Source of the DNA: Alviniconcha marisindica
Lineage: Eukaryota > Mollusca > Gastropoda > Provannidae
Length of the DNA: 64,000 nt
Assembly: GCA_018857735.1 (NCBI GenBank)
Contig: JABMCL010000376.1
Span: 327,501-391,500, forward strand
Direction: 5' to 3'
A model generated the notes under the pieces. It searched no databases, was not told where the DNA came from, and saw only the letters and a list, made by a program, of their open reading frames with translations. The translations under genes and the position numbers were made by a program. Shown here in pieces: positions 1 to 8,545 of the stretch; positions within the stretch are counted from its first letter, which is position 1; the number at the start of each line of letters is the position of its first letter.

Positions 1-1110
1 GGGAATAGCCGCAGAATATGAGCCAGGCTTTTAATATTTTATTGGGTCTCACTCTCAGATTATGTTTTTTTCCGTAATTTCGGATTTCTTTTCTACTTTT
101 TCCACACCATCTGTGTGTGTGTGTGTGTAATAACATTTTGCAGGAAAATTGACCTCGAAATAATCAGTATAAAGCGCTTTGCGAAACCCATGAATTAAAT
201 ACTTCCGTGTAATATGCATGCACAGTGTGCGACCCACACACCAAATAGATCATTGACATGCAAAGGAATGTGCAGCATGGGGCAACTCGATTTGTCTTCC
301 ATAGTTGTTGAGGTCTTTGTGGTTTGAATTGCTTGTAATTGTTGTCATTTTCCGTTTGAGTGATGTCTCACTCTCACTCTCAGCTTGGGTGTTTTCATTA
401 TTACTGTTAAACTTGATTTCTGTAAACTCTACAGGGTGCTGAACTCAGCCATTGTGTTACTTGTTACACTTTGACAAAAGCTAGAGATTTGCACTTCACA
501 ACTATTTCATTATTACTTTTGTATATTGTGTGTGCTGTTTTCACCATGACAATATTCATGGAAAAATAACTGCTGTCATACTGTCAAGTCATAGTTTAGG
601 TGAAACTTGAGATTTAAAATAGTTTTAAACGTCAACAGTTAATCAGTAGACATGTATCCCGTACATTTCAGTTAATAAAACCATAGTTTAACATGGTAGA
701 TCTGTGAGTTGCCCTTTCTTTTCTTTCAGTGGACATCTCCACATGGTAGCCACATGAACAGGTGCACAAAAAAGTGTTTCTTGTAATCAGTTTTGTTTCC
801 ATTTTTAACTTGACCATACACTGGTTCAGTGTATGTGTTCAAGTTCTTGTAAAAATCCTTTTTTAGTTTTTATAATTAAATAAGTTTATCCTTCATTTTT
901 ACTCATAAATATTACAAGGCATGCATTTGCGAGGAAGGCGTGGGTGTAAACTTACATTATATATATATGAATGTGTGTGTGTATCACAGTGTGTAATATC
1001 TGTCTGCATGCATCGCTGCATGTGATTGTTGTTATTGTTTTTACTTAAATTATGCCTGTTACAGTGTTAGTGATACAGCATTAGTGTGAAAGAGACAGGC
1101 AGCATCCAAT
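1..1110. other. Non-coding, no gene recognised
   Basis: This AT-rich stretch has a short (GT)n run near 112-128 and another near 970. No exon-like block flanked by splice sites and no recognisable protein was seen on either strand. It ends where the truncated LINE begins. Confidence 0.6.
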
Positions 1111-1119
1111 ATACTTAAA

Positions 1120-2160
1120 GTGACCAACCTCACCAAAGAACTCAATGCATGCACAGACGACATAAAAACATGGATGATGGAAAATCAGCTCAAACTGAAA
1201 ACAGAAGCTTTTCTCTTTACCTTTTCGTCTTCCTTGAAACCTTCTACCGCTTCCCTTCCTGATTCAGTTACTCTTGGCTCTCACAACATCCCCTTCTCTG
1301 ATTCTGCCAGGAACCTTGGATTCATTCTTGACTCAAAGCTGTCCATGAAGAAGCACATCATAAAAATCTGCCAAACTGCTTATTTCGAACTTAAACACAT
1401 TAGTTCAATCCGCAGGTTTCTCACTGAAGACGCAGCCAAGACTCTTGTTACTTCCTATATCCTCTCACGGCTGGACTACTGCAACTGTCTCCTCATGGGT
1501 GCACCAAATTCTGTCATCCAGCCTCTCCAGAAAATTCAGAACTTTGCTGCAAGACTTGTTCTCTTGGCACCCCGTCACCACCACTCAACACCTCTCCTGG
1601 AAAAACTGCACTGGCTTCCCATTTCAGAACGTATTAAGTATAAAGTCGCTTGTATGTGTTTCAGTGCTATAAGTGGTTCTGGTCCTGCTTACCTCTCTGA
1701 ACTTCTGCATGTCTACATTCCGTCTTGTGCACTACACTCTTCTTCTAACACCCGCATGCTGGAAATCCAGCAATACAAACGCGAGACTCATGGCTTTCGC
1801 ACCTTCTCTTGCTTTGGACCCCACATTTGGAATTCACTCCCACAAGACCTTAGACACTGCTCAACCCTGTCATCTTTTAAAGCCAAACTGAAAACCTTCC
1901 TCTTCTCACAGTATTTCCATCCTAACGAATATCAGTACCCAGTTTCTGCTACAGTCATAGTGTCTGTGTCTGCATCTGTGTGTGTTTGTAGTGCTCTTTT
2001 TTTCTCTTCCTTTTTTTTGTATAATACTTTATGTAAATTGTTTTAGTAGGACTTTGCTCTACATGTGTATAGAATATCATATTTAGGTTAATATGTATCA
2101 TGTGAGCGCTCAGAGCGTTGATGAGCGCATGATAAATGTACATTATTATTATAAAGTCCT
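1120..2160 (+). mobile_element. 5'-truncated non-LTR retrotransposon (CR1/jockey-like LINE), C-terminal half of reverse transcriptase
   Basis: An uninterrupted 308-codon frame (1120-2046) encodes the region that follows the catalytic FADD box in CR1/jockey-type reverse transcriptases. Visible landmarks are a LTKELNACTDDIKTWM-like block just after the missing palm, a LGFILDSKLSMKKHI block, SRLDYCNCLLMG, LEKLHWLPISERIKYK and the terminal GPHIWNSLPQDLRHC followed by SSFKAKLKTFLF. The endonuclease and the palm domain are absent, so it is a dead-on-arrival copy. The 3' UTR ends near 2155 in a short ATT-rich tail, as is usual for this clade. The last ~35 codons run into (TG)n-rich UTR and are probably not original coding sequence. 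A more decayed relative lies at 46310-47060. Confidence 0.85.
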
Positions 2161-2639
2161 CTACTAATTGTGAAAAAAAAAATTTAATGCACAACTATTC
2201 AGCCCCATTTCTGACTCATTACCATAAACATGTAGTTACTTACTTTCTATTTATTTGTTTAATTCAGTTATTTGTCAATGTTTTCAAAATCAAAGGCAGA
2301 CAACTCAGTTTTCTTTTTGAAGATCAGTATTCCTTAAAGTATCGATAGTTTTTGTTTTTTCACTTGTTTTGTTTTTTTGTTTTCCATTACTTTTATTCCA
2401 GTTAGATATTATATACATTACAGTATGAATACCATACAATGCAGTGCAGTACACTGGAATACAGCACAACCCTTGATTGGCTTTGAACATAGACGTATAA
2501 GCTACTATAAAAGTAGAATCATATAAGATGTTTCGATGGTCTATGTATTGCTGCATTGCATGTCTGGGTTGCACTGATTGTTCTGGGATGTGTGCATGTT
2601 TGCCTGCACTTAGCTGTTGACGTTGGATCGTCTGGTGTA

Positions 2640-2755
2640 TGCATGTTTTATGTGTTGATTCTGATGTCCATTCTTGTTTTAAATTGTGAAGTGCTTTGAG
2701 CCAGTCTAGTTGGATTAGGCGCTATATCAGAGTTACGTATTATTATTATTATAAC
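2640..2755 (+). mobile_element. LINE 3'-tail fragment
   Basis: The sequence reads like the 3' end of a CR1/L2-type element: an AGTGCTTTGAGC block, a GCGCTATATCAG block and a terminal ATT microsatellite at 2741-2755. No coding part remains. Confidence 0.45.
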
Positions 2756-2892
2756 AATTTGATTATAAATATGCAATGTGTAGAGAGAGGAAGCACACAA
2801 AACACACATACTCAGTGACTCACATGCACATGCGCACAAACACACACACTCACACACACACAACATCTATCAATCTTATCTATTCATTTGAG

Positions 2893-3141
<249 letters not shown>

Positions 3142-3302
3142 GGGCAAACACTGAGGGGGTGGGGGCATTGTTGTTATAATAGTCCTCCAGTCAGATTCTA
3201 TGCTACCTCCCTGCAGCCAGGACCATTCTCAGGTGTGGGAGAGCTGGTGATCTAGCAGAGGGTGCTGCTGCACAGGCTACTTAGGAGCAGCTGGTCATCA
3301 CC

Positions 3303-3338
3303 ATGGAAACTCCAGCAGATCCCGAGGAAGAATATGAG
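3303..3338 (+). CDS. FUNDC1: FUNDC1 coding exon 1
   Basis: This exon encodes residues 1-12, METPADPEEEYE, and ends in phase 0 at a GAG/GTAGTG donor. It supplies the tyrosine of the LIR; the V and L come from exon 2. The 5' untranslated part probably lies in 3150-3302. Confidence 0.85.
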
Positions 3339-6300
3339 GTAGTGTGTCATTCACAACACACAGGTTCTGCTGATAACAGAGACTAGTGCTAGTAGCCTGG
3401 TCAAGAGTGTATCATTCACAACACACAGGTTCTGCTGATGACAAAGACAGGTGCTAGTAGCCTGTTCTTGACCCTGTGACCTTTGAACTATGTGGATAGT
3501 TTATATAAATATGTATTGGCCAGTAAATCATCACCATTTTATGCCATCATTTTAATGCCAGGGCCGAGTTTTCTTCAGTCTAAAAGATGACCACTGTTAT
3601 TGCTACTGCTGTGTATTTTGTTGTCATGCAGCTATGCTGGTTTAATAGGATTTAGAACTGCAAAACATGTAGCAGTGCCTTTTGGGGTATTGTGTGGGAT
3701 GGGAAGGTGCTGGATTTGACCATTGTCAGCAAAAGACTGGTTGAGAAACAAGTAACAGTGTCTGTTTTGGTTTTGTGTGTGAAGGTGTTTGTCAGCAAAA
3801 ACTGGTTACAGCAGTTAGTGACTGTGCCTTTCTGGTATTGTGTGTGAAAGTGCTGGATCTGACCAGCATCACCAAAAACTGGTTACACTTACAGAAATAA
3901 GTGACTGTGTCTTTCTGGTATTGTGTGTGAAGGTGCTGGACCTGACCAGCATCACCGAAAACTGGTTACATCAGTTAGCGACTGTCTTTCTGGTATTGTG
4001 TGTGAAGGTGCTGGATCTGACGGACATCAATGAGAACTGGCTGCGTCGCGTGGCCCGCCGAGCTATTGGGGACATCTCACGACAGTCAGCAGCCAAACAG
4101 TTTGGTGTGGGCACCATGTCTGGAATGTAGGTGGAAGCGGAATCTGATTTGCATTCAAGTGCAGTCGAACCACCCTTACAAGCTCACGACTGCCAGGCTC
4201 AAAACTTTGTTTAATATTTGTTTGTTTTTTAATCCAGTCTTTTTTGTTTGTTTTGTTTTTAAAGCTCATGTGTGTTTTCCAATCCCAGTTTTGGCCAGCT
4301 TTTCCCTTCCAAGTTTTTATGTTTCTTTGGACAGAGGTGCGGTTTCTGCACATTGTTTAGTTGCCATCTCACATCAGTGCCTGGACCCTGGCTTCTTACA
4401 GGTTTTTCACAGTTTGAAAGTGGCAAACATGCCTTCTTAGCTTAGTTCAGTCCAGTTCAAGATGGTATCCATGGGCTTAGAAAAGCCAAATGCGCTTCAC
4501 CCATCTCAAAAAAGGTTTTCCTAACATTTCCTTTCAAACAGTTTCAACGTTCACCTGATTGACGAAGGCCCTTTTCCATTCATTCAAGGAAAATTATTGA
4601 GTGCTTAATCTTTCCAGGCCTCTCTCCCCCAGGCCATCAGTGGTATGATGTCTTTGGCTTTGATCCTGCAGGTAGTGCCTCAAGCTCCTCAACACTTCAG
4701 TTCTTCTTAGATGCATCATGCAAGCCACTTGTGGTGGTTACTTTGCCCACCAGTCTGTCAGCTCTGTCATTTCCCATGACTCCAGCATGTCCGGAACAGT
4801 ACATCCACAGGAGTCTTCAAAGACCAATGTCAAACATTGACACATGCATGCCAGTCTTGGCATCCCATTCCACATTTCATTTTTTCAATTGTGTTGAATA
4901 TGTGCAATGATGTTTACTTGACAAAGTCATGAAGCTTCGTGGGGTTAGTTTCAAAAACCGAGCGCTCAAATTATGCACATGTACATGAAAGCATGGGTGA
5001 TTTTGATGAGCACATGCCTTCTTTTTGTGTTGCTGTTGTTTTGTAATTATTATCCTCATTATAAATCTGTTGTCCTTGGTTTCAGCGTGTCCGGCTGGCT
5101 GTTTGTCAAAGTGGGCAAAGTGGCTGCAGCAACTTTGGGAACAACTATTCTGCTGATTCAGGTCAGTTGTTTGCTGATACTAAGGGGTGGGAAGGGGAAG
5201 AGCAGAACTGCCAACCACTACATTTTGGTCGTATTTACTACGCCTGAGGGCACTGCACTATGCTGCTATGCTCAAGATTAAGTCACTCCGCTCTCCCCCC
5301 GAAAAACGAAAATTGTTTATTTTCGATCTCGTGCATGCGTGTGGGCATCAAATGCACCAGCAGCTGGCTGCATGTGTGCCATTTTTGTGTCTGTGGTGTT
5401 GGTTGTGCCACAGCCAATCGGTGTTCACATTTTAAACCAGCTGACCAATCATAGCGTTCGGTTCATTTCCCACTCTTTTGCGTCACTTCCTGGCGAGACC
5501 ACTTCCATTTTCAACCGTTTCAAATCGCCATGCTCCCAGGTGATAAATCTTGTCAAAAATCTGCACACCAAACTTTCTGGGAAGAATATATCTACACAAA
5601 AGTTTCTGTGCATTGTATGATCAACGCAGAGCGCCCAGCATGTGAAGTGCAGCACGTGCTTCTGGGGACAATTCGGTCACCCAGGGCAGAATGTAAGACA
5701 TCGAGTGCCACATCAACTGGAAGCTTCTCATCAGCAAAGGAAAAGCAGTAGGAAGTACACTGAAGATTTCCCATTTTATGGGTTGTAAGACGCCATCTTT
5801 GCAGCATTTGGATGTAATTTCGAGCGGAGACGAATTTGGTTGGTGGGTGCAGGGGATGTGGGGGGGGTATACTGCCGCTCTGGGGACAACCACTTCCCTG
5901 ACGATGATGATGATGATGAAGTGATGCTTAATGTCCTCAGATGTTGGCTGACATATTAGGAACAAGCTGTGACCAGTGCCGAAGCATGGTTCAGTATAGC
6001 TTTACGTCCACGGAAACCAGAAGGCTCGTTAGGACGGACAACCCAGGATGGCCACCACGACTCACACAGCTCCTGAACTATGACTTCTCTGACCAGGGGC
6101 GTCTCCACCAAGTAGGCCTTTGCCAAGTCAGCAAAGCTGCACTAAGAATAGGTTTCAGCCAGTGGGTTCAAATGCACGAGTCGGCCAATCACGTTTCTTG
6201 TGTGTGTGGCAGGTGGCCCAGCATCAAGGCTACATTCGCATCAACTGGGACCGGGTGCGGTCCACCATGCGTCAGGCTGAGCTGGAAGTCGAGAGATCTG

Positions 6301-7461
6301 CTAGCAGACACTATCAGAGTTACTTCAGCAATGTGAGTGGTGTGTGTGTGTGTGTGTGTGCATGTTGTTTGTTGTTGTTAATGGGAAAGTGTGTGTGTGT
6401 GGTTTTGTGTGCATTTTTTTGTTTTGTATGTATGTGCGTGTATGTTGTTTTTCATTGTTGGTGTGTTTGTGTGTGCACCTGTTTTCTTGCGTGCATGCAT
6501 GTATATTTGTAAATAATATGTATCTGTAAGTGTAACCTCTCCCTTGATTTTTTTCTTCTTCTTTTTTTTTTTTTTTTAAACTTTCATTAAAGGAAGGAAG
6601 TAACTTGTTTTTTTGTTTTGTTTTTAAACCCAGTCAACCAGGAATGCACATCTGTTCAACAATAATAATGTGTCCTTCCTTCTTGCAGTCACAGCAACAA
6701 ACAGTTTAACATTTGGGTTTTCTCTGATTGATGAGATGTGATCAAAGTCAATATTTGTGTGACGGTATACTGTGTTATTAGCTTTACCTTGTCTTTCCAC
6801 TTTAGTAACATTGGCCTTATTGTTTGAAGGCCATGCTGAAGTCTTACAGTTCATATTAAGGTCTGTTCTGTATCAAACTGGGCTTATCATTGTATGTATC
6901 CATGTATCATCATGTCAGTGTGTCCGAATGGGAGGTGGTTTAATGAGCACGGTTAAAGACTACGCTAGTGGAAAGCCCACCAACCCAGTGCGCAGTTATA
7001 GTAGCATGAATGAGTCAGAGTTATGACAGCCCCAATTGCGGCCATGATACACACAGTGCTGTCGGTTACAACTGCGACAGTGTACAGCCAGTTATATTTA
7101 CATGTGACTGGAAACTCCTTTGGAATTTCCTTCACATTCCTGCATACACGTGCATGCACAGTAAGTAAGTAAGTAAGTTGGTGTTTTACGCCCAGTCAAC
7201 TGGTACGGTTATATCGGGGCGAGCATGCACAGTGTATATGGGTGTACGTAGCGCATATTATAGAGTGTGTGTATGTGTGTGTGTCTGTCTGTCAGTGTGC
7301 ATGCACATTCTGGTTACTCCAATTTTCTCAGTGTGGTCATTTGAAGAATGTTTGCATGTAATATTCACTCTGCTTTGTTTCAGTTTCGGACATTCATCCA
7401 GCAAAATCTCTTTCTGGCTGTAGGATTTGGTGGTGGCTTTTTGGTGGGTATTGCCATTTAG
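3303..7461 (+). CDS. FUNDC1: FUN14 domain-containing protein (FUNDC1-type mitophagy receptor), five coding exons
   Basis: Exons are 3303-3338, 4008-4126, 5086-5161, 6213-6332 and 7384-7461; they join with matching phases (0, 2, 0, 0) into 142 aa, close to the 155 aa of vertebrate FUNDC1. FUNDC1 is an outer mitochondrial membrane receptor that recruits LC3/GABARAP to damaged mitochondria. The LC3-interacting motif YEVL (residues 11-14) is split over exons 1 and 2 and followed by DLT as in vertebrates. The FUN14 core is visible: a glycine-rich first membrane segment (about 45-77) with SGWLFVKVGK, a polar GYIRINWDRV loop (from residue 83), and a C-terminal hydrophobic segment ending GFGGGFLVGIAI. 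The ATG has a strong context (ATCACCATGG) and an in-frame TAG 21 bases upstream. Three glutamates precede the LIR tyrosine where vertebrates have phospho-serines. FUNDC2-type naming is possible; FUN14 family membership is secure. Confidence 0.92.
3339..3465 (+). repeat. 75-bp direct duplication at the FUNDC1 exon 1 donor
   Basis: Two copies of a block containing CATTCACAACACACAGGTTC and ending in GTGCTAGTAGCCTG lie directly after the exon 1 donor. They are part of intron 1. Confidence 0.8.
3700..4007 (+). repeat. Tandem degenerate copies of the FUNDC1 exon 2 5' edge
   Basis: Four blocks, beginning at about 3707, 3785, 3850 and 3933 (spacing 65-83 bp), resemble the true acceptor and first ~40 bases of exon 2 at 4008. 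Each has a TTGTGTGTGAAG-like leader, a GTGCTGGATCTGACC-like exon start and an AAAACTGGTTAC block. The copy at 3933 still reads VLDLTSITENWLHQ and stays open in frame with exon 2. Confidence 0.85.
4008..4126 (+). CDS. FUNDC1: FUNDC1 coding exon 2
   Basis: Encodes residues 13-51 plus two bases of residue 52, from VLDLTDINENW to the start of the first membrane segment (GVGTMSG). The donor is AT/GTAGGT; reading on without splicing gives an immediate stop. Confidence 0.92.
5086..5161 (+). CDS. FUNDC1: FUNDC1 coding exon 3
   Basis: Encodes residues 52-77: the end of the first FUN14 membrane segment, with SGWLFVKVGKVAAATLG and a hydrophobic TTILLIQ. The acceptor is TTGGTTTCAG and the donor CAG/GTCAGT. 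Confidence 0.93.
5917..6088 (-). repeat. Dispersed repeat family A, near full-length copy
   Basis: This block in FUNDC1 intron 3 matches sequences at 17223-17392 and 25835-25970 (both inverted relative to it) and 24508-24672 (same direction). Diagnostic pieces on the + strand are AGCATGGTTCAGTATAGC, TTACGTCCACGGAAACCAG and CACACAGCTCCTGAACTATG. No coding content was seen; it is probably a short non-autonomous element. Confidence 0.8.
6213..6332 (+). CDS. FUNDC1: FUNDC1 coding exon 4
   Basis: Encodes residues 78-117, starting VAQHQGYIRINWDRV, the polar loop typical of FUN14 proteins. The donor is AAT/GTGAGT and is followed by a (TG)n run. An inverted copy of the exon's last ~48 bases plus the donor is found at 8250-8316. 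Confidence 0.94.
7161..7222 (+). repeat. Dispersed repeat family B copy
   Basis: An AAGTAAGT run followed by TTTTACGCCCAGTCAAC and GGTTATATCGGGGCGA. Related copies lie at 18006-18066 and 32311-32372, with diverged ones at 21905-21958 and 50576-50630. All start with a similar GTAAGTAA run, which suggests insertion of a short element with a simple-repeat end. Confidence 0.7.
7384..7461 (+). CDS. FUNDC1: FUNDC1 coding exon 5 (terminal)
   Basis: Encodes residues 118-142 and the TAG stop. The end, GFGGGFLVGIAI, matches in length and pattern the GGFLLGLAS terminus of vertebrate FUNDC1. A potential internal donor (TTG/GTGGGT at 7444) could instead splice to a downstream exon; see the entry at 13451. 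Confidence 0.9.
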   Translation, partial: FRTFIQQNLFLAVGFGGGFLVGIAI

Positions 7462-7932
7462 CATGCACACTGGTGGAAGAATGTGTTGATTATATGTGTG
7501 TATGACACAGGGAAGACAGTACACCGGTGAAACAATTTCCTCCGTGAATTAATGTGAAACTCATTGACATCTTTTGTAGCAATATCAGACTGTGGCAAAA
7601 AGAGCGATGGCTGTCATGACCCTGTGTTGGTATTTCTGACTCACTTGGGGAGAAAAAGACACCATGTAACTCCATCTAATGACAAGTGTTAGGTTGGCCA
7701 ACTGTTCATTGCAAAGACCTTGCTGATGAATTTTGTAAATGCTGAATTTTGCACAATTGTACTGGTACCCAATTATCTTTACTCATGTGTACTAGTTTGG
7801 GTGACCGTGCTTGACCTCGTTTGAAGGTTACAATGGCAGTCAGGGTCACAGCAGCTGCAGGCATTTCTTACTGAAATTTGTATTTCCCAGTAAGTCAAAT
7901 TTAAACTTTAATTGTTGTACAAAGTATAAGCT

Positions 7933-8185
7933 GGAGCAGGGATAGCTCAGTGGTAGAACTACGGACTCATGATCAAAAGGTCTTGGGTTCAAGTCCCGGC
8001 AGGAGCAGGGGGCGAAATTTTTCTCTGTGTCAGCTTTTTGTGCTAACTCTTATTTCGGTATCTGTTCCACCCCTGTGTTACTGCAGTAACACATAGAAGA
8101 TCCCAGTCGTTTTGCCAAAAACACAGGTTGCAGGTTACAGCTAAACACCCATGCACCCTACGTGTGTGGCTTTCCCATTAACAAC
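7933..8185 (+). mobile_element. tRNA-derived SINE (family S1), 5' half
   Basis: The head has an A-box-like TAGCTCAGTGG (7943-7953) and a B-box-like GGTTCAAGTCC (7986-7996), followed by a non-tRNA body with ATCTGTTCCACCCCTGTG and GTTACTGCAGTAACACA. The same body, in inverse orientation, occurs at 45860-46275. It is not a functional tRNA gene because the 3' acceptor half is replaced by SINE body. Confidence 0.82.
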
Positions 8186-8199
8186 AACAAAAAACAACA

Positions 8200-8201
8200 T
8201 G

Positions 8202-8258
<57 letters not shown>
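8200..8258 (+). repeat. (CA)n microsatellite
   Basis: An almost pure CA run of about 56 bases. It abuts the inverted FUNDC1 exon 4 copy and corresponds to the (TG)n that follows the exon 4 donor, so it was probably part of the same duplicated segment. Confidence 0.95.
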
Positions 8259-8259
<1 letters not shown>

Positions 8260-8316
8260 ACTCACATTGTTAAAGTAACTCTGATAGTGTCTGCTAGCAA
8301 ATCTCTCGACTTACAG
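8250..8316 (-). pseudogene. Inverted partial copy of FUNDC1 exon 4 with its splice donor
   Basis: The reverse complement of this block matches the 3' end of exon 4, the GTGAGT donor and the adjoining TG repeat (about 6285-6352), with about four mismatches over 66 bases. Key matches are CCACTCACATTG, AAGTAACTCTGATAGTGTC and TCTCTCGACTT. Similarity stops after CTTACAG. It lies about 800 bases downstream of the FUNDC1 stop codon. Confidence 0.88.
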
Positions 8317-8334
8317 TGACACTGTAAACTGGTG

Positions 8335-8545
8335 CATGGTTGTATGGTGTCCACAGAACTTGCTCCGAGATAGCAGCAGTTTCACATGGCATCAGCCATG
8401 CAACATTTAAAACAGCGCAGCAATCACATTGGTGGATATTCAGAATGTGCTGTGTAAAGCTATAGTCACTCATTCGGTCATATACGACTAGAGCACAGTG
8501 GGTCTGCTCAAAGGCAGAGAACAGCACTGTAGTTGCCATTGTGAA
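8335..8545 (+). mobile_element. SINE family S1, 3' half
   Basis: Matches the 3' half of the full-length copy at 45860-46275: GCAGCAGTTTCACATGGCA, CAGCCATG, GGTGGATATT and GTCTGCTCAAAGGCAGAGAA. With 7933-8185 it may be one element disrupted by the CA repeat and the inverted exon copy. Confidence 0.7.

Noticed and set aside
4127..4440. The 136-aa frame continuing past FUNDC1 exon 2
   Set aside because: It is in another frame from the FUN14 protein; the exon ends at a clear GTAGGT donor and the downstream part has no homology.
7933..8000. A tRNA gene
   Set aside because: A and B box words are present but the acceptor stem cannot pair and the block continues into a repeated SINE body. The same reasoning applies to 60984-61050.
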